From positions 1 through 36,125 of the forward strand of contig JAOUGW010000006.1 of the NCBI GenBank assembly GCA_029865465.1: DNA of 36,125 bases, given 5' to 3'. Both the position numbers and the translations under genes were made by a program. Under the pieces are notes generated by a model, which saw only the letters and a list, made by a program, of their open reading frames with translations, did not search any database and had not been told where the DNA came from. The DNA is from Gammaproteobacteria bacterium (GTDB taxonomy: Bacteria; Pseudomonadota; Gammaproteobacteria; Steroidobacterales; Steroidobacteraceae). Positions 17,035 through 26,237 of this stretch are shown here, piece after piece (position 1 is the stretch's first letter; each line of letters opens with the position of its first letter).

Positions 17035-19680
17035 TCAGGGCAGGCTGGCGATCAGCCGCTCTGCTTCCTGGCGCTGCGTCGAACTGCCTTCCTGCAGCAC
17101 CTCGTCGAGGATGCTGCGGGCGCCTTCCGGGTCACCCATGTCGATGTACGCACGCGCCAGGTCGAGCTTGGTGCCGACCTCGCTCATCGTCGCCGGCTCG
17201 CCGCCCAGGTCGTAGTCGACGTTGCCTGCGACGCTTTCGCTCAGTGCCGTCACGTCGAGCGCAGTCAGTTCACTCGTCGCATCGAGCACAGGCAGTTCGC
17301 CCGTCGCCGCCGACAGGTCGACGACGCCCTCGATCGCCTCATCGGCCGGCAGCATCGCCGTGTCGTCGATCATGTGCATCAGCGCCGTCGAACTGAGCAG
17401 GTCGGTGTCTTCGTCGCGCCGGCTCTTGTTTCTGCCCACCATCGCGGTTTCGACGGTGTCGCCGTCGGCACGCTTGCGCGCATCACTGGCCTCGTCCGCG
17501 TCGAGCGACTCGAGCTCACGCAGCGTATCCAGATCGAGGCCGAGTCGATCGACCGTGACTTCCTGCGTATCCCCGGACGTATCGTCGGCGCGGCTCATGC
17601 GCGGCATCTCGATCGTCGGCAGCACGGCGGATTCGTCAGTGCCGCGGGCGGGTTCGTCGAGAACGAAGTCGAGGCCCGATCGGTCGATCGGTGCAATCCC
17701 GGTGCCCGACTCCGTCAGGTCCATGTCGGGACCGGCCGAATCGCCGGCCTGAATCGTCATGTCGAGCGTGGCGGTCGCCCCGTGCAGCTCCATGTCGAGC
17801 GAATCCGACGCGGAAGAAGTCGGGCTGCCCGCAAACAGCGCGTCGCCCGGCGCGATCTGCTTGCCCATGATCAGGACCTTGTCCCATTCGCCGGCCGGCG
17901 CATCCGCGCGCGTCTGGTCGAGGTCGCGGGCCAGGTCGAGGAACCGGTCCTTGTTGCCCCAGACGAAATAGATCTCGAGCAGCTTCAGCTTGAGGTCGCG
18001 GCGCTGCGGCTCGCGCTTCATCGCGAGCTGCACGAGGTCCGCCGCCTGGTCGTACAAGCCGTACGCCATGTGGAAGTCGGCTTCAGCCAGCGGATCGCCC
18101 GATTCCATGCTCGCCGGGCCGTCCCCCGACAACGTGTCCTCGACCGTGACGACCTTGCGGCTCGGCTCGGGTGCGCGTGCTGCAGACGCCGCGGCAGCGC
18201 CAGATGCTGCGATGGCGGCACCGCGTCCAGTGCTTTCGCCGCCACCCCGCTCCTCGACGAGGATGTCCGCTTCGCGCGAACGTGGCGTGTACCTCGGTCC
18301 GGAGCCACGAGTGTCGCGAGAACCGAGCGCCTCTTCGAGCGATTCTTCGGCGCTGCCACGTTCGCGGCGCAGGCGCTGGATCAGGAAGGCGCCAAGCCCC
18401 GCGGCCAGCAGGGCGAGCAGCACCCACCAGTAGTCGGTGAGGCGCTCCAGCAGGCTCGGCTGCGGCGGCTCGACGATTTTCTTCTTCTTCGCCTTCTTCG
18501 GCTGTTCGGGCTTCGCCGGCTCTGCGGTTGGCGCCTCCTCGGGCGCGGCTGCCGTAGCGCCTGGTTCGGTCGGAGCGACGCCAGCAGGCGGGGCCGTCCC
18601 CTCCGCGGGCACGGGCGCGCCGCCCTGCAGTGTCGCCAGTTCGGCGTTGCGCACTTCCAGCAGGCGCTTGGCTTCCGCGAGTTCACCCTCGAGCTGCTTG
18701 ACGCGCGCTTCGAGGTCGCTCGATGCTGCGGCCGGCGTTCCAGTCGTCGCAGCGGGTGTCGCAACCGCAGGTCTGGTGGACGTCGACGGCGCTGTCGTGC
18801 CCTGCTCCGGCGTAACGAGGCGGAGCGTACCGGCTTCGTTTGCAGCGGCAGCGCCCGTGCCATCGCGCCAGGCATCGTACTGCCGTGCCACTTCGGCCGA
18901 AGCGTCGCTCGCCGACACGGAACTGATCTGGTTCGCGTCCGGAATGCGCAGCAGGCTGCCGGATCGCAGGACGTTGATGTTGCCGTCAAACGCCTCAGGA
19001 TTGCTCTGGAAAATGGCGACCATCGCCCGATTGACGTTCGAGCGCGATCCCGGGTTCGCCGCACTCGCGATTTTCCAGAGCGTGTCGTGGTTACGCACCC
19101 GGTAGGTGCTGCCCGGCTCGATGCTTGGGACCGCTGCAGGCGCGGGCGAGCTGGCGGGGCCAGAGTCGCGAGCGGATTCGGTCGTCATGTCGGCGACCGG
19201 AGCCGCAGAACGCGTGCTGGTGGCGCCACCCGAACTGACTCGGGGTGCCGCTGCGACAGGTCCGCCGGCCACCGGGCCCGGCGCGTAGACGGGCGGGTCG
19301 AGCAACACGGTGTATTCACGGAGCAACCGGCCGCGCGGCCAGTTGGCCTCCACCAGGAGTGTCACAAAGGGTTCGGTGACCGGCCGGGGCGAGGTGACGC
19401 GCAGGACGTCCCTGCCGTCGGCGCCCTTGGCGACGCGGAAGTTGAAATCGGCCAGGTACGCAGGACGGTCGAGACCATAGCGCACGAACGTCTCGTTGGA
19501 AGCGAGCGCGGCTCGCAGCGCCCCGAGGTCCTCCTGGGTTGGCGAGACGAGTTCGATTTCAGCGTCAAAAGGCTGATTCAGTGCGGAATTCAGCTTGATT
19601 TCGCCCAGGCCGAGCGCGCAGAGGGCGCCCGGTGCCAGCAACGCGCTCATGAGCAGGACGCGGCGTACAGCAGTCTTCAT
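17035..19680 (-). CDS. fimV: FimV-like pilus/polarity hub protein
   Basis: The 881-residue protein has a signal peptide (1-22), then the FimV N-terminal domain (LGLGEIKLNSALNQPFDAEI). A LysM domain (about 191-247: YRVRNHDTLWKIASAAN ... LLRIPD), a coiled coil (about 325-355), a Pro/Ala/Glu-rich linker and one TM helix (YWWVLLALLAAGLGAFLI) follow. The long acidic cytoplasmic tail has TPR-like helices (MAYGLYDQAADLVQLAMKREP) and ends in the conserved FimV C-terminal domain (TKLDLARAYIDMGDPEGARSILDEVL). In Pseudomonas FimV assembles the type IV pilus secretin and raises cAMP. Start at 19680 puts the signal peptide first; a longer frame upstream has no similarity. truA follows at 11 nt. Confidence 0.92.
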   Translation of the reverse strand: MKTAVRRVLLMSALLAPGALCALGLGEIKLNSALNQPFDAEIELVSPTQEDLGALRAALASNETFVRYGLDRPAYLADFNFRVAKGADGRDVLRVTSPRPVTEPFVTLLVEANWPRGRLLREYTVLLDPPVYAPGPVAGGPVAAAPRVSSGGATSTRSAAPVADMTTESARDSGPASSPAPAAVPSIEPGSTYRVRNHDTLWKIASAANPGSRSNVNRAMVAIFQSNPEAFDGNINVLRSGSLLRIPDANQISSVSASDASAEVARQYDAWRDGTGAAAANEAGTLRLVTPEQGTTAPSTSTRPAVATPAATTGTPAAASSDLEARVKQLEGELAEAKRLLEVRNAELATLQGGAPVPAEGTAPPAGVAPTEPGATAAAPEEAPTAEPAKPEQPKKAKKKKIVEPPQPSLLERLTDYWWVLLALLAAGLGAFLIQRLRRERGSAEESLEEALGSRDTRGSGPRYTPRSREADILVEERGGGESTGRGAAIAASGAAAASAARAPEPSRKVVTVEDTLSGDGPASMESGDPLAEADFHMAYGLYDQAADLVQLAMKREPQRRDLKLKLLEIYFVWGNKDRFLDLARDLDQTRADAPAGEWDKVLIMGKQIAPGDALFAGSPTSSASDSLDMELHGATATLDMTIQAGDSAGPDMDLTESGTGIAPIDRSGLDFVLDEPARGTDESAVLPTIEMPRMSRADDTSGDTQEVTVDRLGLDLDTLRELESLDADEASDARKRADGDTVETAMVGRNKSRRDEDTDLLSSTALMHMIDDTAMLPADEAIEGVVDLSAATGELPVLDATSELTALDVTALSESVAGNVDYDLGGEPATMSEVGTKLDLARAYIDMGDPEGARSILDEVLQEGSSTQRQEAERLIASLP

Positions 19681-19770
19681 CGAGTCTCCCACCGATTGCG
19701 AATCGTGGCTCGGTCGCGGCGGCAGGCCACGGGTCCGTCGGGTTCGCGGTTCGACAAACAATTGAACATA

Positions 19771-19800
19771 ACTATATCCCACGGCCCCGCCCGCACCCAA
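19771..19800 (-). promoter_or_regulatory. possible sigma70 promoter of fimV
   Basis: In the 218-nt gap between aroC and fimV the minus strand reads TTGGGT, an 18-nt GC-rich spacer, then TATAGT, followed by an AT-rich stretch. The leader to the fimV start would be about 85 nt. The boxes are imperfect and the call rests on sequence alone. Confidence 0.35.
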
Positions 19801-19898
19801 CAAGACCGCGGCTGCAGGCGCCTTTGTAGCCTTTTGGTCCGACGATTGCCGGACATGCTCCACATTTCCGTGGCGTCCCCAACCGGGGCGCCATGCAC

Positions 19899-20984
19899 TC
19901 AGGTTATCACCGGCGTGGTCGACCGGACGTCGGCATTCTGGGCCCGGTGCCGCAGGTAGTGATCGGCCAGCACGAGCGCGAGCATCGCCTCGGCAATGGG
20001 CACGGCCCGGATCCCGACGCAGGGGTCGTGGCGGCCCGTGGTGACGACCTCGACGGGTTGCCCCGCGACGTCGATCGAGCGTCCTGGCTTGACGATGCTC
20101 GAGGTCGGCTTGACCGCCATGCTGACGAGCACGTCCTGGCCCGACGAGATGCCCCCCAACGTGCCACCGGCCTCGTTCGACAGGAAGCCCCGCGGCGTCA
20201 TTTCGTCGCGGTGCTGCGAACCGCGCTGCTCGACACTGGCGAAGCCTGCGCCGATCTCCACTCCTTTGACGGCATTGATGCTCATCATCGCGTGCGCCAG
20301 GTCGGCATCCAGCCGGTCGAACACGGGTTCGCCGAGGCCTGGCGGCACGCCGGTGGCCACGACATTGACGCGGGCCCCGATCGAATCACCGTCGCGACGC
20401 AGCGCGTCGATCATGGCTTCGAGGTCTGGCACTCGCGCGGGCTCGGCACAGAAGAAAGGGTTGGCGTCGATGGCGGCACGATCGAGCATGGCGAGCCTGA
20501 TCGGGCCCATCTGCGCCAGGTAGCCGAAGATGTCGATGCCCTTCGTGGCAAGGAATCTGCGTGCGATGGCGCCGGCCGCCACGCGCATCACCGTTTCGCG
20601 CGCCGACGAGCGGCCGCCGCCGCGGTAATCGCGCAGGCCGTATTTCTGCTGGTACGTGTAATCGGCGTGGCCCGGCCGGAACCGGTCCTTGATCTTGTCG
20701 TAATCGTAGGAGCGCTGGTCGGTGTTTTCGACCAGCAGCCCGATCGGCGTCCCCGTGGTCACCCCCGCAAAGACGCCCGAAAGGATGCGCACGCGGTCCG
20801 GTTCGCGACGCTGGCTGGTGTACCTGGAGGTGCCCGAGCGGCGCCGCTCGACGTCACGCTGGATGTCATCCTCCGCGAGGGGCAGTCCCGGCGGGCAGCC
20901 GTCGACGATGCAGCCGAGCGCAGGACCGTGGCTTTCGCCGAAGGTCGTCACCGTGAACAGCGTCCCGAAAGTATTGCCCGACAT
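19899..20984 (-). CDS. aroC: chorismate synthase
   Basis: AroC makes chorismate from EPSP with reduced FMN, the last shared step of aromatic synthesis. The 361-residue protein has the signatures [72 protein letters not shown] and the C-terminal [17 protein letters not shown]. It starts 2 nt after the prmB stop, so the two are coupled. Confidence 0.97.
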   Translation of the reverse strand: MSGNTFGTLFTVTTFGESHGPALGCIVDGCPPGLPLAEDDIQRDVERRRSGTSRYTSQRREPDRVRILSGVFAGVTTGTPIGLLVENTDQRSYDYDKIKDRFRPGHADYTYQQKYGLRDYRGGGRSSARETVMRVAAGAIARRFLATKGIDIFGYLAQMGPIRLAMLDRAAIDANPFFCAEPARVPDLEAMIDALRRDGDSIGARVNVVATGVPPGLGEPVFDRLDADLAHAMMSINAVKGVEIGAGFASVEQRGSQHRDEMTPRGFLSNEAGGTLGGISSGQDVLVSMAVKPTSSIVKPGRSIDVAGQPVEVVTTGRHDPCVGIRAVPIAEAMLALVLADHYLRHRAQNADVRSTTPVIT

Positions 20985-20986
20985 GC

Positions 20987-21925
20987 CTAACCCGCCCCGG
21001 AAAGCTCACGACGGTGCCTGTGGAGGTCGTCTTTCGTCAACAGGAAGACTCCCCCGCCGCCGTGCTCCAACTCGAGCCACAGGAAGGGCACGCCCGGATA
21101 AGCCCGCTGCAGCCGCTCGTCACTGTCGCCCACTTCTACGACCAGGATGCCACCCGGCGCGAGATGCGCATCGGCATCGCGGAGGATTCGGCGCACGACG
21201 TCGAGCCCATCGCCACCGGCCCGCAAGGCCATGTCCGGCTCGTGCAGGTACTCGCCCGGGAGCGCGTCCATTTCCGCATCGCTGACGTAGGGCGGGTTCG
21301 AGACGATCAGGTCGTAGACGGCGTCGCCCAGCGGCTCGAACAGATCGCCCAGGTGCAGATGCAGGCGCGCGCCGACGCCATGACGCCGCACGTTGCGGGC
21401 CGCTACTGCGAGCGCGTCGGGAGAGAGTTCCACGGCATCAACTTGGGCCTGCGGGAAGCGCAGCGCGCACGCGATGGCAATGCAACCCGAGCCGGTACCG
21501 AGATCGACGACCCGCCGCACGCGACCGGCCTCGATCCACGGCGCAAAGCCCCTGGCGATCAGCTCGGCGAAGGGCGAACGCGGCACGATGACCCGCTCGT
21601 CGACTTCGAATTCGTGTCCGGCGAACCACATGCGACCCATCAGGTATGCGACCGGGACACGGCGGCGCAGCCGTTCAGCGAACAGGCCGAGCACCTGGTC
21701 GACCCGCGGCTTGGCGGGCCTGGTCGCGTACGCAGCCTTGGCAGCGGCATGATCGAGTCCGAGCGCATGGAAGACGAGTGCCGCCGCGTCGTCCCGCGCA
21801 TCCGCAGTGCCGTGCCCGTAGGCGAGGCCGGCGGCGTCGAACTCCCGCGCGCCAAAACGGATCAGCTGCGCGACGGTGGGCGCGGCTGGCGGCCTGCGGG
21901 TGAACGGGCTCAGGGTCGTCGGCAT
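20987..21925 (-). CDS. prmB: 50S ribosomal protein L3 N(5)-glutamine methyltransferase
   Basis: PrmB methylates a glutamine of ribosomal protein L3 using SAM. The 312-residue protein has an N-terminal helical domain and [30 protein letters not shown]. The Rossmann core follows, with [14 protein letters not shown] for SAM binding and the catalytic [19 protein letters not shown]. The DAEM and [12 protein letters not shown] context fits PrmB better than PrmC. The start at 21925 gives the expected length. A short 32-nt gap separates it from the divergent Sco1-like gene. Confidence 0.92.
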   Translation of the reverse strand: MPTTLSPFTRRPPAAPTVAQLIRFGAREFDAAGLAYGHGTADARDDAAALVFHALGLDHAAAKAAYATRPAKPRVDQVLGLFAERLRRRVPVAYLMGRMWFAGHEFEVDERVIVPRSPFAELIARGFAPWIEAGRVRRVVDLGTGSGCIAIACALRFPQAQVDAVELSPDALAVAARNVRRHGVGARLHLHLGDLFEPLGDAVYDLIVSNPPYVSDAEMDALPGEYLHEPDMALRAGGDGLDVVRRILRDADAHLAPGGILVVEVGDSDERLQRAYPGVPFLWLELEHGGGGVFLLTKDDLHRHRRELSGAG

Positions 21926-21957
21926 GGTCGCTGCGGTCCTGTGGGATAATCGGTGCG

Positions 21958-22602
21958 ATGACCAACCGCCTTCCACTGCGAATCGTACTGGCCGCCATTG
22001 TAGCGTTTGCGCTCGGGCTGATACTCGCTCGCGTGTTCGTCACGCTGCGGGAGGTGCCGGTGCCGGCGACTGAAAACGCGACGATCCTGCCACAGCCGCG
22101 CGAATTGCCCCCGCTCGACCTCGTCGACCAGGACAATCGCCCGCTGCCGCGTGCCTTTCTGCGCGAGCGCTGGACGCTCGTGTTCTTCGGCTTCACGCAG
22201 TGTCCGGACGTGTGCCCCACGACGCTCGCGACGCTTGCGCAGTTGAAGAAGCAGCTCGCCGACCTGCCAGCGGGGCAACAACCGCGCGTGCTGCTGGTGA
22301 GCGTGGACCCGGAGCGGGACACACCCGCCATCCTCAAGCCATACGTCACTTTCTTCGACCCGTCCTTCATGGGCGCGACGGGAACGCTCGCGGCGACCAC
22401 GCAGGCCGCAACGGCGTTCTCGGTTCCTTTCGCGAAGGTGCCGTTGCCCGGCGGCGGCTACACGATGGACCACGGCGCCGGGTTGTTCGTCGTCTCGCCG
22501 GCGGGCGCGCTCGCTGCTTATTCGTCGCCGCCGCTCGATGTCACCGTACTGGCCCGCGATTACCGCAAGGTCGTGCAGTATTTCGAGGATTCGCGCCGAT
22601 GA
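21958..22602 (+). CDS. SCO1/SenC family copper chaperone
   Basis: The 214-residue protein is anchored by one N-terminal helix (about 8-28) with a periplasmic thioredoxin-like domain. The copper ligands are visible: CPDVC at 82-86 inside FFGFTQCPDVCPTTL, and a His in YTMDHGAG near residue 173. SVDPERDTP is also typical. Such proteins deliver copper to the CuA site of cytochrome c oxidase. Its stop overlaps the psd start by 4 nt (ATGA). A GATAAT hexamer lies 12 nt before the ATG and may be a -10 box giving a nearly leaderless message. Confidence 0.92.
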   Translation: MTNRLPLRIVLAAIVAFALGLILARVFVTLREVPVPATENATILPQPRELPPLDLVDQDNRPLPRAFLRERWTLVFFGFTQCPDVCPTTLATLAQLKKQLADLPAGQQPRVLLVSVDPERDTPAILKPYVTFFDPSFMGATGTLAATTQAATAFSVPFAKVPLPGGGYTMDHGAGLFVVSPAGALAAYSSPPLDVTVLARDYRKVVQYFEDSRR

Positions 22603-23477
22603 CCGTCGAGATCGAGCGCTCGGGCAGCGACGAGCTGTTCACGCTGCTGCAGAAGATCCTGCCGCAGCACCTGCTCTCGCGCGGCATGCATGCCCTGGCG
22701 CGCAGCCGCCAGCCGGTGGTGCGCAACCTCATCCTGCGCGTGGTGCTGCGCTCCTACCCGCAGATCGACATGCGCGAGGCGTTGCAGCCCGATCCGTTCA
22801 CCTACGAGTCGTTCAACGCCTTTTTTACGCGCGAGCTGCGACCCGGCACCCGTCCGATCGCCACCGAAGCCCACGTGCTCGTGTCGCCGGTCGATGGCAC
22901 CGTGAGCCAGCTCGGCCGCACGGATGCTGGCGCGCTGCTGCAGGCCAAGGGCATGCGGTACACCTGCGAAGGCTTGCTGGCAGACGCGCCGGCTGCGGCA
23001 CGCTACCACGGTGGCAGTTTCGCCTGCCTTTACCTGGCGCCGTACAACTATCACCGCATCCACATGCCATGCGACGCAGTCCTGCGCGCCACGCGCTACG
23101 TGCCGGGACAGCTTTTCAGCGTGAATGCCGCGACAGCGCGCACGGTGCCCGATCTATTCGCTCGCAACGAACGCGTGGTCTGCGATTTCGACACCGATGA
23201 CGGCCCGCTCTGCCTGGTGCTGGTGGGTGCGCTCTTCGTCGCCAGCATCGAGACCGTGTTCGCAGGCGAGATCAACCCGCCGCCCAGCCGCGGCGGCAAG
23301 GTGCGCGTGATCGAGTCGGGCGTCGGCCGCAGGTTCAGGCGCGGGGAGGAACTCGGCCGCTTCAACATGGGCTCGACCGTGATCGTGCTCACTGGCGCAG
23401 CCGCCGCGTTTGCGCCGCGCGTCGAGGCCGGCGAGCCAGTCCGGCTCGGCCAGGTACTCGCGCGAGTCGGTGCATGA
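22599..23477 (+). CDS. psd: phosphatidylserine decarboxylase proenzyme
   Basis: Psd converts phosphatidylserine to phosphatidylethanolamine at the inner membrane. The proenzyme cuts itself before a Ser, which becomes the pyruvoyl group. The 292-residue protein has [40 protein letters not shown] and [10 protein letters not shown]. The cleavage motif reads MGST (in FNMGSTVIV), where LGST is more common. The Ser and Gly are intact. The gene overlaps its neighbours by 4 nt at both ends; adjacency to epmA is common in gammaproteobacteria. Confidence 0.95.
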   Translation: MTVEIERSGSDELFTLLQKILPQHLLSRGMHALARSRQPVVRNLILRVVLRSYPQIDMREALQPDPFTYESFNAFFTRELRPGTRPIATEAHVLVSPVDGTVSQLGRTDAGALLQAKGMRYTCEGLLADAPAAARYHGGSFACLYLAPYNYHRIHMPCDAVLRATRYVPGQLFSVNAATARTVPDLFARNERVVCDFDTDDGPLCLVLVGALFVASIETVFAGEINPPPSRGGKVRVIESGVGRRFRRGEELGRFNMGSTVIVLTGAAAAFAPRVEAGEPVRLGQVLARVGA

Positions 23478-24466
23478 CGCCGGGCGCTGCGGCGGCCGCC
23501 GAGTGGCGGCCCACCGCCGATCTCGCGCGCTTGCGGCTGCGCGCCGATCTGCTGGCGCGCATTCGCACGTATTTCGCAGCGTCTGGGGTGCTTGAAGTCG
23601 AAACGCCCGCGCTCGTGCGCGCGGCCGTGACGGACGTGCACCTGGAATCGCTGCGAGTTGCAGACGACGCAACACAGGGCGCCACGGCTGGCTACCTGCA
23701 GACCTCGCCCGAGTACGCGATGAAGCGGTTGCTCTGCGCCGGGGCGCCGGACATCTACCAGGTCTGCAAGGTGTTCCGCGCTGGTGAGCGCGGCGGCCGG
23801 CACAACCCTGAGTTCACGATGCTCGAATGGTATCGGCACGGGCTCGACCACCACGCACTGATGCGCGACGTCGAAGCCTTGATCCGGCATGTGCTCGGAC
23901 CCTTTCGGACATTCGCAGCGAGCGAATCGATCACCTACTGCGGCGCTTTCCAACGGCGCCTGGGGCTCGATCCGCTGCGTGCGCCGGTCGCTGCGCTCGT
24001 GTCTGCCATCGAGCGCGCGGGCACTGCCGTGCCTGACTCCATGCGCGCAGGCGTCGCACGTGACGACGTGCTGGATCTCGCAATGGGCACCGTCGTGGCG
24101 GAGTCGTTTGCGCCGGACCGGCTCACGTTCCTCTACGATTTTCCTGCGAGCCAGGCGGCACTGGCGCAGATCCGCGGCGACGTCGCGTCGCGCTTCGAGA
24201 CGTTCTGGGGTCCGCTCGAACTCGCGAATGGCTTCCACGAACTCGGCTCGGCACCGGAACAGGCCGCAAGATTTTCGGCGGACCTGGCGCGCCGTCGCGA
24301 CCACGGGCAGCCCGTCCGCGAGGTGGACCGTTTTTTCCTGGACGCGCTCGCCGCCGGACTGCCGCCCTGCGCCGGCGTGGCACTCGGCTTCGACCGGCTC
24401 GTGATGGTCGCTGCCCAGGCCGGGCGCATCGACGATGTGCTCGCGTTCCCTTACGAAAGAGCCTGA
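23474..24466 (+). CDS. epmA: elongation factor P--(R)-beta-lysine ligase
   Basis: EpmA is a truncated class II lysyl-tRNA synthetase that attaches (R)-beta-lysine to EF-P Lys34. The 330-residue protein lacks the anticodon-binding domain and shows the class II motifs: [59 protein letters not shown] and [11 protein letters not shown]. The target, EF-P with Lys34, is encoded at 26272-26841. The third partner, lysine 2,3-aminomutase EpmB, is not in the window. Confidence 0.95.
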   Translation: MTPGAAAAAEWRPTADLARLRLRADLLARIRTYFAASGVLEVETPALVRAAVTDVHLESLRVADDATQGATAGYLQTSPEYAMKRLLCAGAPDIYQVCKVFRAGERGGRHNPEFTMLEWYRHGLDHHALMRDVEALIRHVLGPFRTFAASESITYCGAFQRRLGLDPLRAPVAALVSAIERAGTAVPDSMRAGVARDDVLDLAMGTVVAESFAPDRLTFLYDFPASQAALAQIRGDVASRFETFWGPLELANGFHELGSAPEQAARFSADLARRRDHGQPVREVDRFFLDALAAGLPPCAGVALGFDRLVMVAAQAGRIDDVLAFPYERA

Positions 24467-24499
24467 CGGCCCCGCCGTTCAGCCCCCCGGAGCGCGACG

Positions 24500-25006
24500 A
24501 TGCATGCCCTGAACGATGACCTCCGTTCCCTCGCCAAGCCGGCGCTGTACGAGGAACTCGAGCTGCGCCTGCGCGGGTTGCTCATGGGCGAATCGAACCT
24601 GATCGCCTGCGCCGCGAACATGTCGTCGCTGCTTTACTGGAGCCTGCCCGACCTGAACTGGGCGGGGTTCTACCTGCTCGATGAGGCGTCGGGAGACCTC
24701 CTCGTCGGGCCGTTCCAGGGCAAGCCTGCCTGCGTGCGTATCCCGCTCGACCGGGGCGTCTGCGGTGCGTGCGCGTCGCAGCGCCGCACGCTGGTCGTCA
24801 AGGACGTGCACGCGTTCCCGGGGCACATCGCCTGCGACTCGGCTTCGAACTCCGAGGCGGTGGTGCCGATCGTGCTGGCCGGCGACCGGCTGCTCGGCGT
24901 GCTCGATCTCGACAGCCCGATCGTGAATCGCTTTGACGACGATGACGCGCGGGGGCTGGAACGGCTCGTCGCTGTTCTCGTGGCTGCGGTTGCGGCCACG
25001 AAGTGA
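24500..25006 (+). CDS. msrC: free methionine-(R)-sulfoxide reductase (GAF domain)
   Basis: The 168-residue single GAF-domain protein should reduce free L-methionine-(R)-sulfoxide, using thioredoxin. The three functional cysteines are at 78, 88 and 112 (KPACVRI, GVCGAC, HIACDSASNSE), with the same 10- and 24-residue spacing as Cys84/94/118 of the E. coli enzyme. WAGFYLLD, VVKDVHAFPGHIACDSAS and LGVLDLDSP also fit. GGAG lies 7 nt before the ATG. A two-hairpin element starts 22 nt after the stop. Confidence 0.93.
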   Translation: MHALNDDLRSLAKPALYEELELRLRGLLMGESNLIACAANMSSLLYWSLPDLNWAGFYLLDEASGDLLVGPFQGKPACVRIPLDRGVCGACASQRRTLVVKDVHAFPGHIACDSASNSEAVVPIVLAGDRLLGVLDLDSPIVNRFDDDDARGLERLVAVLVAAVAATK

Positions 25007-25028
25007 CCAGGGGCGGACGGTCGGTGAT

Positions 25029-25158
25029 GGCGTTCGTTCCGGGTCTTTTCCGGCCGAGCGGAAAGGCAGACACGCTCGCCCGGAAAAGACCCGGAACGAA
25101 CGCCTGATCGACCGCGCCTGAGCGAATTCCCGTCAAGGCCCGGGAACTCGCACGGCGC
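25029..25158 (-). repeat. two-hairpin variable-stem element, copy C
   Basis: On the minus strand, module 1 (25158-25114, 45 nt) has outer GCGCC/GGCGC, then GCGA/TCGC, then variable arms around GTTCCCG/CGGGAAT. A 9-nt spacer leads to module 2 (25104-25029, 76 nt). Its outer 25-nt arms are perfect reverse complements; one C/C mismatch and six more pairs close the 12-nt loop TGTCTGCCTTTC, which is identical to that of copy D. The arm sequence differs from copies A and D. It lies just after the msrC stop, antisense to msrC, with module 2 nearest the stop. Confidence 0.85.
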
Positions 25159-25159
25159 A

Positions 25160-25180
25160 TGTAACGTCAATGCGGTTACA
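25160..25180. promoter_or_regulatory. operator-like inverted repeat
   Basis: TGTAAC and GTTACA form a 6-bp inverted repeat with a 9-nt centre, right beside copy C. It has the size of a dimeric regulator site. No regulator gene is near, and it may be chance or part of the element's flank. Confidence 0.2.
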
Positions 25181-25472
25181 TCGCATGAACGTCTGCCGAC
25201 GATTCGCAATCGGCAATCCTCATGGCGAAGTCGCCAAGTCGTGTTGATGGGGCTCGTTCGGATACGTGCCGTACGCCAAACGCGGCCACTCGGCTTGATT
25301 CAGTCTAAGAAAAGAACCCGCTAGCGATTTCTCCGACTAGTTTGGAATCAGCAACGAGTGAATATGAAGCATCGCCGGCGGTCTGCCGGTTGCCCTCCGC
25401 GTTACGCCACGAAGGATCCAAGACCGCCTGGTTGCCGCAAGCAGTGCTTGACCCATCACAAAGGAGATGGTC
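25181..25472. other. intergenic stretch before the secreted protein gene
   Basis: This gap is less GC-rich than its surroundings. It holds small inverted repeats (TGCCGA/TCGGCA near 25194-25216; GGCGA/TCGCC near 25224-25235) and no convincing gene. A weak TTTGGA/TATGAA pair near 25340-25370 could serve the next gene. AAGGAG at 25461-25466 is its ribosome binding site. Confidence 0.3.
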
Positions 25473-26006
25473 ATGAAGGCAGGACTAAGTGGCTGGTTTC
25501 TGACAGCGATAGCCGGCGTGGTGATGCTCGGAGTCCCGGCACCTTCGGAGGCAGGTTCTGGCCAGGGATGCCAGTTCCAGGGCAGCTGGTTCGGATTCAA
25601 TTCAGTTTCTGGTTATGCAGACTGGATGAGTGCCGCCGGAGGCGCTGGGCATTTTGGAAACTACACCCTTGAAGTAGTCGTGGATGCCGCCACGCTCAAG
25701 GCGCTATTTCCTTTTGGGGAGCCAGAACGGCACTCGCTCTTCAGAGGAAATTGGCAGAGGGCAGACGGCAACACTTTCGAAATTACCGTCATCGCCATCG
25801 TCTACGACACGTCCGATCAACCCCTGGGTATCATGCAGATAAACGCTCGTGACACGCTTGATTCGACCTGCAACACGATGTACATCGAGCCCGAGTTGAA
25901 GCTTTACTTGGCAAACCAAGACCCATTTGAGGAAGACCCTTTCTTCGAAATGCCGTTGACGCACCACTACGGACATCGCATGAGCGTTGATCCGTATGCG
26001 GAGTAG
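25473..26006 (+). CDS. unrecognised secreted protein
   Basis: I do not recognise this family. The 177-residue protein has a clear signal peptide (MKAGLSGWFLTAIAGVVMLG ... SEA, cleavage after about 28). The mature part is acidic with two Cys (in GQGCQF and DSTCNT) that could form a disulfide, and has many beta-prone and aromatic segments (GSWFGFNSVSGYADWM, GNYTLEVVVD, SLFRGNWQRADGNTFEITVIAIVYD). The GSWFG ... LFRGNW ... FEITVIAIVYD pattern could suit a beta-barrel or beta-sandwich, but this is inference. AAGGAG lies 6 nt before the ATG at 25473. Codon use is visibly less GC-biased than neighbours, which suggests recent transfer or a fast-evolving gene. It has its own terminator. Confidence 0.75.
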   Translation: MKAGLSGWFLTAIAGVVMLGVPAPSEAGSGQGCQFQGSWFGFNSVSGYADWMSAAGGAGHFGNYTLEVVVDAATLKALFPFGEPERHSLFRGNWQRADGNTFEITVIAIVYDTSDQPLGIMQINARDTLDSTCNTMYIEPELKLYLANQDPFEEDPFFEMPLTHHYGHRMSVDPYAE

Positions 26007-26039
26007 GTACGCAACGTATTTCAGTCGACGGCTTACGGC

Positions 26040-26069
26040 AAACCCCGGCCCCGCGCCGGGGTTTCTCGT
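26040..26069 (+). terminator. rho-independent terminator of the secreted protein gene
   Basis: AAACCCCGGC and GCCGGGGTTT form a perfect 10-bp stem with loop CCCGC, followed by CTCGTT after the closing TTT. It lies 34 nt after the stop at 26006. Confidence 0.8.
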
Positions 26070-26170
26070 TCTGGCTCAAGTCCGTTCATGCCCGGTTTGC
26101 GACATCGGCGAATGATCGCTTTCCGCGGGAACTTGCGGCAGGAGCCAACGCGCTTCGGTGGCAGAACCAA

Positions 26171-26196
26171 TCAAAAAGGGCGCCCATGCGCTCTTT
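26171..26196 (-). terminator. probable rho-independent terminator of efp
   Basis: On the minus strand AAAGAGCGC pairs with GCGCCCTTT (one mismatch) around loop ATGG and runs into TTTTTGA. It lies about 75 nt past the efp stop, beyond a heptamer array. Confidence 0.5.
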
Positions 26197-26237
26197 CCAC
26201 TCTCAGCCAGGAGCGAAAGTTGGGGATGTCGTTCCGA

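Noticed and set aside
17008-19959. A 983-codon open frame on the plus strand opposite fimV
   Set aside because: Composition is Arg/Ala-rich without domains; the minus strand encodes a clear FimV with signal peptide, LysM and C-terminal domain.
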